Shown here in pieces: positions 56,492 to 64,000 of a stretch of 64,000 bases of DNA (position 1 is its first letter; each line of letters opens with the position of its first letter). The translations under genes and the position numbers were made by a program. This DNA is from Candidatus Faecousia faecigallinarum (GTDB lineage: Bacteria; Bacillota; Clostridia; Oscillospirales; Oscillospiraceae), in the NCBI GenBank assembly GCA_018712145.1, contig DVHJ01000027.1:1-64000 (forward strand), read 5' to 3'. The notes beneath the pieces were generated by a model. It did not search any database. It worked only from the letters and a program-made list of their open reading frames with translations, and was not told the origin of the DNA.

Positions 56492-57628
56492 TCACTGGGC
56501 AGCTTCTTCCTCCGGACTGTCTTCCACTGCCTTTGAGGCAGGTTTGATGTCGATTTTATAACTGGTCAGCCGGGCGGCCAAGCGGGCGTTCTGCCCCTCC
56601 TTGCCAATGGCCAGGCTTAGCTGATTGTCGGGCACGATCACCCGGCAGGCTTTTTGGCCAGGGAGCAATTCCACGGAAATCACGTCTGCCGGGCTGAGGG
56701 CTGCCGCCACATACTGGCAGGGATCCTCAGACCAGACGATAATGTCCATTTTTTCGCCCTTCAGCTCCTCCACAATGGCACCCACCCGGCCGCCCCGGGG
56801 GCCTACGCAGGTGCCCACCGGGTCAAGATCCGGCTGCACCGCCCGAACGGCGATCTTTGTCCGGGAGCCGGCCTCCCGGGCAATGTTCCGCACTTCGATC
56901 AATCCCTCGGCAATCTCCGGCACCTCCAGCTCAAACAGCCGGCGCACCAAGTTGGGATGGGTGCGGGATACGCAGACCTGGGGGCCCCGATTGGCCCGGC
57001 GCACGTCCACCACGTACACCCGGAGCATCTGTCCCTCCTGGTAGGTTTCCCCGGGGATTTGCTCCCCGGCCCGGAGAATGGCCTCGGACTGCTCGCTGCC
57101 CACGCCCACTTGGACATATACATCCCGGGACACCGGGTCAATCCGCAGCACGGTGGCAGTAAGCAGCTCCTGAGCCTTAGAGGAGTAGCTATCGTATACT
57201 GCGCCACGCTCTGCTTCCCGGATACCCTGGATGATCACCTGTTTGGCGGTTTGGGCGGCAATCCGGCCGAAGGCCTCCACCTTCACCGGAATACTCAGCA
57301 CTTGTCCCACCTGAGCGCCGGCGTCCACACTCCGGGCAGCGTCCAGGGCAATTTCAGCGGCGGGATTTTCCACTTCCTCCACCACGGTTTTCTGCTGTAC
57401 CATGGACATTTTATTTTCGGTCAGTTCCACCACCACGGTTTCCGCCGGGGTTTCCTTATGATCTTCCCGGTCTTTGCGGTAGGCGTTGACCAACGCCTGC
57501 TTAATCCGCTCCACCATGTAGTCTACGGGGATACCCCGTTCTGCCTCCAGCGCTTTCAGCGCGGAGAAAATCACATCCGGCTGGCAGAGCTGAACCTCCT
57601 GTGCCGGCTTTTTCCGATTTCTGGCCAT
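56492..57628 (-). CDS. nusA: Transcription elongation/termination factor NusA
   Basis: 378 residues: N-terminal RNA polymerase-binding domain, S1 domain (QVITARVLRIDPVSRDVYV-like region near 140), KH1 and KH2 (SRTKIAVRAVQPDLDPVGTC, GPRGGRVGAIVEELKGEKM, LAIGKEGQNARLAARLT). Short form typical of Firmicutes, without acidic repeats. Confidence 0.97.
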   Translation of the reverse strand: MARNRKKPAQEVQLCQPDVIFSALKALEAERGIPVDYMVERIKQALVNAYRKDREDHKETPAETVVVELTENKMSMVQQKTVVEEVENPAAEIALDAARSVDAGAQVGQVLSIPVKVEAFGRIAAQTAKQVIIQGIREAERGAVYDSYSSKAQELLTATVLRIDPVSRDVYVQVGVGSEQSEAILRAGEQIPGETYQEGQMLRVYVVDVRRANRGPQVCVSRTHPNLVRRLFELEVPEIAEGLIEVRNIAREAGSRTKIAVRAVQPDLDPVGTCVGPRGGRVGAIVEELKGEKMDIIVWSEDPCQYVAAALSPADVISVELLPGQKACRVIVPDNQLSLAIGKEGQNARLAARLTSYKIDIKPASKAVEDSPEEEAAQ

Positions 57629-57643
57629 GATTTCTCCCTCCTG

Positions 57644-58096
57644 TCAGAATTCTACCCGGAGGCGCACCAGGGCGATCTCCGATTTTGTAAAGGTAATGGG
57701 CCCGGCGGCAGTATCCAGAGTGACGTCTCCGCCGGTATAGCCTGCCAGAATGCCGGGAAACTCTTTTGCCCCGTTTTTGGGCCGGTACAGTTTCACCAGC
57801 ACCGGGCTGCCCATGAACCGCTGGAAATCCTGGGGACGCTTCAGCGCCCGTTCCAGGCCGGCGGAGCACACCTCAAAATGGTAGCTGTCGGGGATGGGGT
57901 CCCGCTCGTCCAGGATAGGGTCCATGGCACGGGATAGCGCTTCGCAGTCGGCGATGTCCACGCCGCCTTCCTTATCAATGTAAATGCGCAGGAACCAGTC
58001 GGCTCCCTCCCGCACATATTCCACGTCCCACAGCTCCAGGCCCAGACGGTCTGCCAGGGGTTTAGCCAGGGATTCCACCAGCTCGGTGATTTTCAC
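57644..58096 (-). CDS. rimP: Ribosome maturation factor RimP
   Basis: 150 residues from GTG 58096 (AAAGG about ten bases upstream; a TTG 24 bases farther up also is possible). Marks LGLELWDVEYVREGADWFLR, IADCEALSRAMDPILDE, EVCSAGLERALKRP. First gene of the operon; needed for 30S assembly. Confidence 0.93.
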   Translation of the reverse strand: MKITELVESLAKPLADRLGLELWDVEYVREGADWFLRIYIDKEGGVDIADCEALSRAMDPILDERDPIPDSYHFEVCSAGLERALKRPQDFQRFMGSPVLVKLYRPKNGAKEFPGILAGYTGGDVTLDTAAGPITFTKSEIALVRLRVEF

Positions 58097-58120
58097 TGCA
58101 CACACGCCTTTCTCAAGCAA

Positions 58121-58201
58121 GAAAGAGAGGGGCGAACCCCTCTCTTTCGTAAGTCTACGTTAGATTAACGGTATTATACCACTGCTGCAGCAATATTGCA
58201 A
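58121..58201 (-). promoter_or_regulatory. Promoter and leader hairpin of the rimP-ribF operon
   Basis: On the - strand TTGCAA (58201-58196), 17-bp spacer, TATAAT (58178-58173) with a TG extension. In the transcribed leader a perfect 12-bp hairpin (58137-58148 with 58121-58132) stands between start point and rimP; no T-run follows it, so it is not an ordinary terminator. Confidence 0.85.
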
Positions 58202-58271
58202 GGGCTTTATCCAATATTTTTCCGGAATTTCCAGAAAAAATATCCGGTTCTTCCCCGATACTGCAAAAATT

Positions 58272-59144
58272 TTACCGTCCGCCGCCGCTGAGGAAGAACA
58301 GAGCCAGCATCCCCGGGCCGGTATGGGCGCCGGTGAGGGGCTCGTGCATGGAGATAATCAATTCCTTAGGTTTGGCGATGGCTTCCACCATTTGGGCCAG
58401 AGTTTGGGCATCGGCCAAACAATCCCCGTGGGAAATATACACCCGCTGGGTTTCCGGCGCGGCAGCCCGCTTCCGGTACAGCTCGGCAAAAACCTCCATG
58501 GCCCGTTTCCGTCCCCGCACCTTATTGCACACCGTAATATGGCCATGCTCATCTCCACGCAAGATGGGCTTTAGATGGAGCATGGTGCCCAAGGTGGCTG
58601 CCACGCCGGATACCCGGCCGGTGCGCCGCAGGAACATCAGGTCATCCACGGTGAAGTATTCGCATAAATTCTCCCGGTCCTTTTCCAGCGCTTGGCAGGT
58701 GGCGGTCAGATCGAGACCGGCAGCCCGGTAATCCGCCGCCCGGCCGATGAGCAGACCGGTACCCAGGCCGGCCCCCAGGGAGTCGAACACCCGCACGGTG
58801 CGCTGGGGAAACTCCTCGGCCAGCAATTGGGCCGCCTGGAGGGCGGAACTCACCGTACCGCTGATGCCGGAGGACAGGGTGATATACAAAATATCCTCCC
58901 CCGCCGCCAAGGTGGGGCGGAAAGCCTCCATAATCTGGCCCGCCGGCAGGAGGGAAGTCTTGACCACACCCTTATTCCGCAGGTAATCATAGTAGGCCTT
59001 CCCGTCGAAAGCTTCCGGATATTTGGGGCAGGGGACCAGTTTGCCCTCCATCTCAATGGAAAACGATATGGTCTGCACCTGGAACTGCTCCAGCTGTGCC
59101 CGGGGGAGATTGCAGGCAGAGTCGCCAAAAATCACAAAGCCCAT
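58272..59144 (-). CDS. DegV family fatty-acid-binding protein
   Basis: 290 residues. DegV marks: FGDSACNLPRAQLEQFQVQT at the start, VVKTSLLPAGQIMEAF, ITLSSGISGTVSSALQAA, FDSLGAGLGTGLLI and the LRRTGRVSG motif. In Firmicutes these proteins bind fatty acids and serve fatty-acid kinase FakA (no fakA seen here). Own promoter. Confidence 0.92.
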   Translation of the reverse strand: MGFVIFGDSACNLPRAQLEQFQVQTISFSIEMEGKLVPCPKYPEAFDGKAYYDYLRNKGVVKTSLLPAGQIMEAFRPTLAAGEDILYITLSSGISGTVSSALQAAQLLAEEFPQRTVRVFDSLGAGLGTGLLIGRAADYRAAGLDLTATCQALEKDRENLCEYFTVDDLMFLRRTGRVSGVAATLGTMLHLKPILRGDEHGHITVCNKVRGRKRAMEVFAELYRKRAAAPETQRVYISHGDCLADAQTLAQMVEAIAKPKELIISMHEPLTGAHTGPGMLALFFLSGGGR

Positions 59145-59180
59145 GGGTTGAACGCGCCTCCCTATCTAGTATTGCATATT

Positions 59181-59209
59181 AGTATAGCTGATTTCCGTGA
59201 ATATGTAAA
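59181..59209 (-). promoter_or_regulatory. Promoter of the degV gene
   Basis: On the - strand TTTACA (59209-59204), 17-bp spacer, TATACT (59186-59181), 37 bp before the start codon. Confidence 0.8.
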
Positions 59210-59229
59210 GGCGTATTTTCTGTTTTTTC

Positions 59230-59258
59230 TTGCGACAGAGGGAAGATCGTGGTATAAT
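59230..59258 (+). promoter_or_regulatory. Promoter of the DUF1836 gene
   Basis: TTGCGA at 59230-59235, 17-bp spacer, TATAAT at 59253-59258. It is divergent from the degV promoter, the two -35 boxes being 20 bp apart. Confidence 0.85.
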
Positions 59259-59289
59259 TTTTCCACATTTTTTCGCGGGGGTGGCGGGC

Positions 59290-59862
59290 TTGGCTTACGA
59301 TAAGCAGGAGGTAGCAGATAAGCTGCGGTATTGGCAGGCATTTATGCAGCAGTTTCATCTGCCAACCTGGGAGGAACTGCCGGATTTGGCGCTGTACATG
59401 GACCAGGTGGTGGCCCTGGTGGGGCGGTATGTGAACCTGCAGCCCCACTCCGGGCCAAAAGAGCCACTACTCACCGCCAGCGCCGTAAACAACTATGTGC
59501 GGCTGAAGCTGATCCCGCCCCCGGTGAAGAAGCGGTACAGCCGGGTACACCTGGCATACCTCATTGTGATCTGCTTGCTGAAGGGCTCTATGAGCTTGTC
59601 CAGCATCCAGCAGATGTTCCCGGCGGACATGGATGAGGCGGCGGTAAAGCAGAATTATCAGAACTTTCTCGTGCGGTATCGGGCGGCCTATCTGCGGTGC
59701 GTGGAGCAGCTGGAGCAGCTGGCTGCCCCGGTGCTGGACCCACAGGAGGAAAGCCCGGATCAGGTGGATTCGCTGGTGCTGTCTACCGCTGTGGCGGCCA
59801 CCTTATATAAACTGGTGACGGATAAGCTCCTGGCCCTGCAGCTGCCCAAAGCGGAACCCTAG
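59290..59862 (+). CDS. DUF1836-domain protein
   Basis: 190 residues from TTG 59290, chosen because the promoter -10 box ends at 59258 and GGGGGTGG precedes it; the longer frame starts inside the promoter. DUF1836 marks: LPTWEELPDLALYMDQVV, LTASAVNNYVRLKLIPPPVK and KKRYSRVHLAYLIVI. The central part is like a MerR-type winged helix, so it is probably a DNA-binding regulator; targets unknown. Confidence 0.85.
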   Translation: MAYDKQEVADKLRYWQAFMQQFHLPTWEELPDLALYMDQVVALVGRYVNLQPHSGPKEPLLTASAVNNYVRLKLIPPPVKKRYSRVHLAYLIVICLLKGSMSLSSIQQMFPADMDEAAVKQNYQNFLVRYRAAYLRCVEQLEQLAAPVLDPQEESPDQVDSLVLSTAVAATLYKLVTDKLLALQLPKAEP

Positions 59863-59922
59863 GGGAGGCCCCTTGCCGGGCAGCCGGTGCGGCAATGCCC
59901 CACGCAAAAATAGATTCCGGTG

Positions 59923-59964
59923 GAACTGAGGCAAAATTTGGGATTTTGCCTCAGTTTCTTTTTT
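59923..59964 (+). terminator. Rho-independent terminator
   Basis: 14-bp perfect stem (59923-59936 with 59943-59956), TTGGG-type loop, followed by TCTTTTTTG. Ends the DUF1836 transcript. Confidence 0.93.
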
Positions 59965-60204
59965 GTGGCATTATCCAGTCATGTCATTGTGCAAAACGCC
60001 AAATTTTATGAGTAAAAAAACGCCGAAAAACCAGGATAAAGCGGTACCTTGCTCTGCCCGGTTTGTCCGCCCGGCGAAAAGGTGGAAAATTTCCCGGAAA
60101 TTTACCAGGAAAGCACCGCCAACCAGTTGAAAAAATGCACAGCAGTGTTGAGCAAAATGCACAAAGCTCAATCAAAAACAAGCAGGACATCCGACAAATT
60201 TGCC
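59965..60204. other. Intergenic spacer, no gene seen
   Basis: About 240 bp with mixed AT- and GC-rich stretches and no ribosome site before a credible frame. Nothing recognised. Confidence 0.4.
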
Positions 60205-60234
60205 TTGACAGCGTAGTTAAATATATGTTAAACT
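60205..60234 (+). promoter_or_regulatory. Strong promoter of the right-end accessory genes
   Basis: Consensus TTGACA at 60205-60210 and TAAACT at 60229-60234 with an 18-bp AT-rich spacer. The first ATG with a ribosome site lies about 20 bp downstream. Confidence 0.85.
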
Positions 60235-60255
60235 AACGACATACCGGAGGCAGCG

Positions 60256-60405
60256 ATGGGAATTTGTCAGACGGAACCCAGATTGATTGCATCGAAGGAG
60301 GCCAGTGGTATGTCATATCCATTGCGAAACCAAGCACCAATGTACAGCCGGACCCCCGGACATACCGGGCTTCCGGCCACAAAAAGAGGACGTTGTTATC
60401 TGTAA
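60256..60405 (+). CDS. Small protein of 49 residues (unrecognised)
   Basis: ATG 60256 has GGAGG five bases upstream and comes right after the strong promoter. The frame (starting MGICQTEPRLIASKEASG) has a second in-frame ATG at 60310 with an even better AAGGAGG, giving a 31-residue form that ends ATKRGRCYL. No signal, membrane segment or known family. It could be a small protein or a leader peptide that controls the secreted-protein gene 36 bp downstream. Confidence 0.55.
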   Translation: MGICQTEPRLIASKEASGMSYPLRNQAPMYSRTPGHTGLPATKRGRCYL

Positions 60406-60441
60406 CTTAACTTGAAACTTATTATACGAGGAGGATTTTGT

Positions 60442-61227
60442 ATGAAAAAGTGGCTAAGTCTCTTTTTGTGCTTTGCTCTGCTTGCGGCCCTGCCCGCCGC
60501 CAGGGCGGAGGGGGCGTTGCAAGCCCAGGACAGTGATTTCACCAACAGCACGGTGGAACGGGTAAAATCCGAGATCCTGTCCGCCCAGATCACCAGCTCT
60601 GCCGAAGTACTGTCGGTGGCGTTGGATCATCTTGACGCAGACATTACCGTTGACGGTATGACCACCACAATTCTCGACGATGGACGTTTGCAAATCACTC
60701 AAATTCTCTCGCCGGACAATGCGGATGAAATTGCCGCCCACAGCGGCGCCGCCGCCGGCGCCAGCGATATGGCTTGTTCAACCCTGCTGGTGCTGAAGCC
60801 GGACGGCACAGAGGCAACGTGGACCCATGACATGAGTGATTCTGGCGGCATAAACGAATACTCTGTATTTGCCGTCCATACGGCGTATTTTGAAGTAATG
60901 CCTACTGGGGAGTTGTATGGACACGCCGTCAGGGTGACCACCATAACAACAGAATTTTTTTATGGAACTGCAATACGTGCAAATCGCTTTCATCACAAAT
61001 TCGAAGCGTACCATCTTTCCTTTGAGCTTTTGGAATCTGAAGTGTTCGGTGCAGTGTCCACACCAGAACCCAATCGTATCTATAGCAATTCTGTTTATAG
61101 CCAATGGCTTCGAATTGGAAACATGTATAATTTTCGCTCCTATTCCTTTATCGAAATTGGTGAGACAACATTTTGCCTCGCTGTAATAAATGAATTAGCA
61201 TCCAACCCTTGGTATGCCGACATGTGA
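60442..61227 (+). CDS. Secreted protein of unknown function
   Basis: 261 residues from ATG 60442 (GAGGAGG seven bases upstream). Signal peptide MKKWLSLFLCFALLAALPAA, cut near ARAEG; no lipobox cysteine. The mature part has no family I recognise: an N-terminal TSSAEVLSVALDHLDADIT segment, then beta-rich sequence with many aromatic residues. The last third (from about 60950) is much richer in A+T than the first two thirds, which suggests a joint or a different origin for the C-terminal part. Confidence 0.75.
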   Translation: MKKWLSLFLCFALLAALPAARAEGALQAQDSDFTNSTVERVKSEILSAQITSSAEVLSVALDHLDADITVDGMTTTILDDGRLQITQILSPDNADEIAAHSGAAAGASDMACSTLLVLKPDGTEATWTHDMSDSGGINEYSVFAVHTAYFEVMPTGELYGHAVRVTTITTEFFYGTAIRANRFHHKFEAYHLSFELLESEVFGAVSTPEPNRIYSNSVYSQWLRIGNMYNFRSYSFIEIGETTFCLAVINELASNPWYADM

Positions 61228-61252
61228 TAACGGACGCAGGAGGTGCATAGAA

Positions 61253-61972
61253 ATGTCAAATAAATCAATAAAACTATTATGTGTAATTTTGTTTTGCTTT
61301 TTCCTAGCCGCCTGCGCCGGAGGCGCCCAGGAGGAAGAAAACACCCTGTTGGAATACCCGGGGGTATCCTGGGAAGCCACCCCGGAGGAGGTTATCCAGG
61401 CCATGGGCTTTCCCGCCGGCGAAGTGCTAACCGAAACCGTGGAGGATGGCTACAACCTGGGAATGGAGAACTGGGATTGCTTTGGGCAGGAGGCCCAGCG
61501 CATCGTCTTCCACTTTGAAGCGGATGAGGCCGGCAGGGACCGGCTGCACGCCATCGAAATCACTTACCCGGAGGATGGGGACATGGACGCCGTCCGGCAG
61601 GCCATGGAGGCCGAATACGGCCCGGGCGTCACCACATACGCCACTTCCTATATCTTGCCGGCAGCAGCGGCAAATGCGGATACGGAAGCGCAAAACGTTG
61701 TGGTGACCGAGCCGGTCGCCGCCAACGAAGGGGATCTTTTCTGGCTGTCCCCTTCGGTCACGGCATACTGCTCTCCCGAGGCCCTGGAAGCCGCGGAGGA
61801 TTATGTCCATCAGCAACAGGCCCAGCAGGGAACGCCAACGCTGCCGGAGGCGGAACTTTCCGCCTATTGGTCCGCCCAGTATCCGGTTTTTGCGCGTTTT
61901 TCCCCATCGGCAAGGCGCATTTCCATTAACGCTTACTTGCTGCAGTACCTGCAGCAATGGGAAGCCGGCTGA
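61253..61972 (+). CDS. Tandem paralogous lipoprotein, copy 1
   Basis: 239 residues from ATG 61253 (AGGAGG nine bases upstream). Lipoprotein signal with LAAC. Family core right after it: EEENTLLEYPGVSWEATPEE, then VIQAMGFPAGEV, DGYNLGMENWDCFGQEAQ. The middle has YPEDGDMDAVRQAMEAEYGP, then FWLSPSVTAYCSPEALEA and a C-terminal YWSAQYPVFARF. No known family recalled; the ATPEEVIQAMG segment suggests a small repeated wall- or ligand-binding domain. First ~25 codons are AT-rich. Confidence 0.85.
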   Translation: MSNKSIKLLCVILFCFFLAACAGGAQEEENTLLEYPGVSWEATPEEVIQAMGFPAGEVLTETVEDGYNLGMENWDCFGQEAQRIVFHFEADEAGRDRLHAIEITYPEDGDMDAVRQAMEAEYGPGVTTYATSYILPAAAANADTEAQNVVVTEPVAANEGDLFWLSPSVTAYCSPEALEAAEDYVHQQQAQQGTPTLPEAELSAYWSAQYPVFARFSPSARRISINAYLLQYLQQWEAG

Positions 61973-62045
61973 GTTTTTCGTTATCCCTCCCGCCTCAGAC
62001 TGCTCCGGGACCGGGTAAAGACACATAAAAAGAGGTGGATAAAGC

Positions 62046-62744
62046 ATGAAGAAAAAATTTTTCTGTATAGCCGTGGCGGCGCTCTGCCTTTCCTTAGCCG
62101 CCTGCGCCGGAAGCACCCAAGAGGAAGAAAATACCCTGCTGGAATACCCGGGGATATCCTGGGAGGCCACCCCGGAGGAAGTCATCCAGGCCATGGGCTT
62201 TCCCGAAGACCGGGTACAAACCGAAACTATCGATGACGGCTATAATCTGGGGGTGGAAAACTGGGACTGCTTCGGCCAAGAGGCCCAGCGCATCGTCTTC
62301 CACTTTGCGCCAGATGCAGCCGGGCGAAACTGGATACAGCAGATTATGATCTTCTACCCGGAGGATGTGGACATGGCGGCTGTCCAGCAGGCCATGGTGG
62401 CAGAGTACGGCCCGGGCGTCGGTACATACCCCACCTCCCATATCCTGCGCGCCGAAGGAACTGCCGGTGAAGGGGAAACCTACGTGGCCGCCACCGAAGA
62501 AGTGACCGGGGAAGATGGCCACCACTACTGGTTATCCCCTTCCGTGGAAGAATACTGTTCCCCGGAGGCATTGCAGGCAATGGACGCTGCTAACCAACCG
62601 GCGGAGGTTCAGCTAACCGAGGAAGCGCGTTCGACCTATTGGTCTACCCATTATCCAGTGTTGGTAGCCTGCTCCTCTGCAGGAAATCGGGTCTGGTTTG
62701 ACGCAGCCTTTCTATGCTATCTTCGCCCGTATGAAACAGGCTAA
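62046..62744 (+). CDS. Tandem paralogous lipoprotein, copy 2
   Basis: 232 residues; AGAGGTGG before ATG. Same plan as copy 1: lipobox SLAAC, EEENTLLEYPGISWEATPEE, ENWDCFGQEAQRIVFHF, YPEDVDMAAVQQAMVAEYGP, YWLSPSVEEYCSPEALQA, YWSTHYPVLVAC. Copies 1 and 2 are the closest pair over their full length. The 73-bp gap before it contains GTTTTTCG and CCCTCCCGCC, as does the gap before copy 3. Confidence 0.85.
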   Translation: MKKKFFCIAVAALCLSLAACAGSTQEEENTLLEYPGISWEATPEEVIQAMGFPEDRVQTETIDDGYNLGVENWDCFGQEAQRIVFHFAPDAAGRNWIQQIMIFYPEDVDMAAVQQAMVAEYGPGVGTYPTSHILRAEGTAGEGETYVAATEEVTGEDGHHYWLSPSVEEYCSPEALQAMDAANQPAEVQLTEEARSTYWSTHYPVLVACSSAGNRVWFDAAFLCYLRPYETG

Positions 62745-62815
62745 GTTTTTCGCCATCCCTCCCGCCCAGGCTGCCCTGGGGCGGGCAGCGGCACAGAAAA
62801 AGAGGTGAGTAAATC

Positions 62816-63589
62816 ATGAAGAAACAGATTTTGTGTATTGTGGTAGCAGCGGCGTTGTGCCTTTCCTTCGCCGCCTGCGCTAGGGGCACCCAAGAGGAAG
62901 AAAATACCCTGCTGGAATACCCGGGGGTATCCTGGGAAGCTACCCCGGAAGAGGTCATCCAGGCCATGGGCTTCCCCGAAGACCGGGTGCAAACCGGAAG
63001 CGACGGGGAGACGGCCTACGTAGGCATAGAAGACTGGACCTGCTTTGGCGTGCCCGCCCAATCCATCGTATTCCGCTTTGACACCGACAGCGCCGGCCGG
63101 AACTGGCTATGGAACGTTGAGATTGTTTATCCGGAGGACGCGGATATGGCAGCCGTCCGCCAGGCCATGACGGCGGAGTACGGGCAGCCGGTGGACAGTT
63201 ATACCACCGTATGGACCCAGTCGGTCACCGATTTCGACGATCCGGAGGTTCGGGATTTTACGGTGATGCAGCAAACGGAATCACTGCCTGAAAATGCCGG
63301 CCGCTGGTTATCCCCCACCGGGGCGGAGTACTACGCCGACGAGGTAGGGCAGGCGCTTCACGAGAGACTCAACCAAATCTCCCAGGAAAACTACGGCCGG
63401 GACTGGACAGACGAAGAATTTTCCATCTATTGGGAAAACCGGCCCTTGGTCATGGTGGATTGCACGGAAACCGCCTTTGCAGAGTGGGACCTAGCAACGT
63501 CTGGCACAGACACGCCTGACTATACCAGCAATATCGTGTTCTTCAACGCCACCGCTTTGATCGCGGCCAACGGGTACGTGGCGCCCTAG
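62816..63589 (+). CDS. Tandem paralogous lipoprotein, copy 3
   Basis: 257 residues; AGAGGTGAG before ATG. Lipobox SFAAC, the same EEENTLLEYPGVSWEATPEE core, then a divergent part (IEDWTCFGVPAQSIVFRFD, YPEDADMAAVRQAMTAEYGQ, RWLSPTGAEYYADE) and an unrelated-looking C-terminus (IVFFNATALIAANGYVAP). Its first 122 bp and six bases upstream are identical to those of copy 4. Confidence 0.85.
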   Translation: MKKQILCIVVAAALCLSFAACARGTQEEENTLLEYPGVSWEATPEEVIQAMGFPEDRVQTGSDGETAYVGIEDWTCFGVPAQSIVFRFDTDSAGRNWLWNVEIVYPEDADMAAVRQAMTAEYGQPVDSYTTVWTQSVTDFDDPEVRDFTVMQQTESLPENAGRWLSPTGAEYYADEVGQALHERLNQISQENYGRDWTDEEFSIYWENRPLVMVDCTETAFAEWDLATSGTDTPDYTSNIVFFNATALIAANGYVAP

Positions 63590-63603
63590 CCCTTGGACCG
63601 GAA

Positions 63604-63646
63604 GCCGCCGGTCACAAAAACCGCACAACATATCCGGCGGCTTTTT
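63604..63646 (+). terminator. Terminator between lipoprotein copies 3 and 4
   Basis: GCCGCCGG (63604-63611) pairs with CCGGCGGC (63634-63641), then TTTTTC. Copy 4 therefore probably has its own promoter; TATACT at 63696-63701 is a candidate -10, with no good -35. Confidence 0.75.
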
Positions 63647-63735
63647 CTTGGAAATTCGGTAAATTTTTATTGGCGACTATAAAGTAATTCGTTATTATAC
63701 TAATGTGTTTAAAGATTGGGGGAAGCGGATAAATC

Positions 63736-64000
63736 ATGAAGAAACAGATTTTGTGTATTGTGGTAGCAGCGGCGTTGTGCCTTTCCTTCGCCGCCTGCGC
63801 TAGGGGCACCCAAGAGGAAGAAAATACCCTGCTGGAATACCCGGGGGTATCCTGGGAGGCCACCCCGGAGGAGGTTATCCAGGCCATGGGCTTCCCCGAA
63901 GATGCGGTGCAGAGCAGCTCGGATGAGGACGGCTATAACATGGGCGTGGAGAACTGGGATTGCTTTGGCGTGAACGCTCAGTCCATTGCATTCCGCTTTC
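63736..64000 (+). CDS. Tandem paralogous lipoprotein, copy 4 (partial, cut by window edge)
   Basis: 88 codons are visible, open to the end. Signal and lipobox as in copy 3 (identical DNA 63730-63857), then VQSSSDEDGYNMGVENWDCF, which is closer to copies 1 and 2. It is thus a mosaic of copy 3-like and copy 1/2-like parts. Confidence 0.85.
   Translation, partial: MKKQILCIVVAAALCLSFAACARGTQEEENTLLEYPGVSWEATPEEVIQAMGFPEDAVQSSSDEDGYNMGVENWDCFGVNAQSIAFRF

Noticed and set aside
58121-58148. Terminator before rimP
   Set aside because: The hairpin has no T-run and lies downstream of a good promoter in the leader, so it was kept only as a leader hairpin.

Overview
The window looks like chromosome of a GC-rich, low-spore-gene-visibility Firmicute of the Oscillospirales type (by eye roughly 60% GC). 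Reasons: the Gram-positive translation-factor operon order rimP-nusA-rnpM-ylxQ-infB-rbfA-nrnA-truB-ribF, strong AGGAGG-type ribosome sites, ECF-type vitamin transporters, DegV, RpiR, DUF1836 and FemX genes, and lipoproteins with tetrad-type lipoboxes. No rRNA, tRNA or CRISPR array was recognised, and there is no phage block apart from one solitary tyrosine recombinase.

Left part (1-16 kb): a secreted RsgI-like/PepSY protein with an acidic 8-residue repeat tail (runs off the left edge); an archaeal-type ornithine cyclodeaminase convergent with a PatB-type C-S lyase; an M23 peptidase; a protein that resembles a radical SAM enzyme stripped of its cysteine motif; an AP2/zinc-finger protein; and a PqqD + HprK-like kinase pair next to a 63-residue orphan protein and a 1390-residue InlB-B/MucBP surface protein. 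A tyrosine recombinase follows, flanked by a 26-bp palindromic sequence in inverted orientation, then repeat-rich intergenic DNA and a membrane glycosyltransferase.

Middle part (16-50 kb): an orphan peptide-binding lipoprotein with pgeF and secA; a run containing RpiR regulator, inositol-monophosphatase-like, PHP phosphoesterase and a complete ECF transporter (T, fused A-A', S) behind a structured leader; MFS transporter, trpS and a TetR-type regulator; then an opp operon (A-B-C-D-F plus a small membrane protein) that is remodelled: OppC carries an extracytoplasmic RCC1-like propeller and OppF a long coiled-coil insert. FemX, alanine racemase, an M3-type lipoprotein peptidase and a cytidine-deaminase-like gene form a + strand group. 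A - strand group holds YfbR, two HAD phosphatases, an RlmI-type methyltransferase and an orphan adenylation-domain protein, and a ThrE exporter.

Right part (50-64 kb): the rimP-to-ribF operon with a textbook promoter and a terminator; divergent degV and DUF1836 genes; then an accessory region with a strong promoter, a previously unmarked 49-codon small gene, a secreted protein of unknown function, and at least four tandem paralogous lipoproteins whose 5' ends are almost identical in DNA. The last copy is cut by the window edge. The most unusual items are the modified Opp transporter, the tandem lipoprotein array, the HprK/PqqD/short-protein locus and the cysteine-free radical SAM relative.
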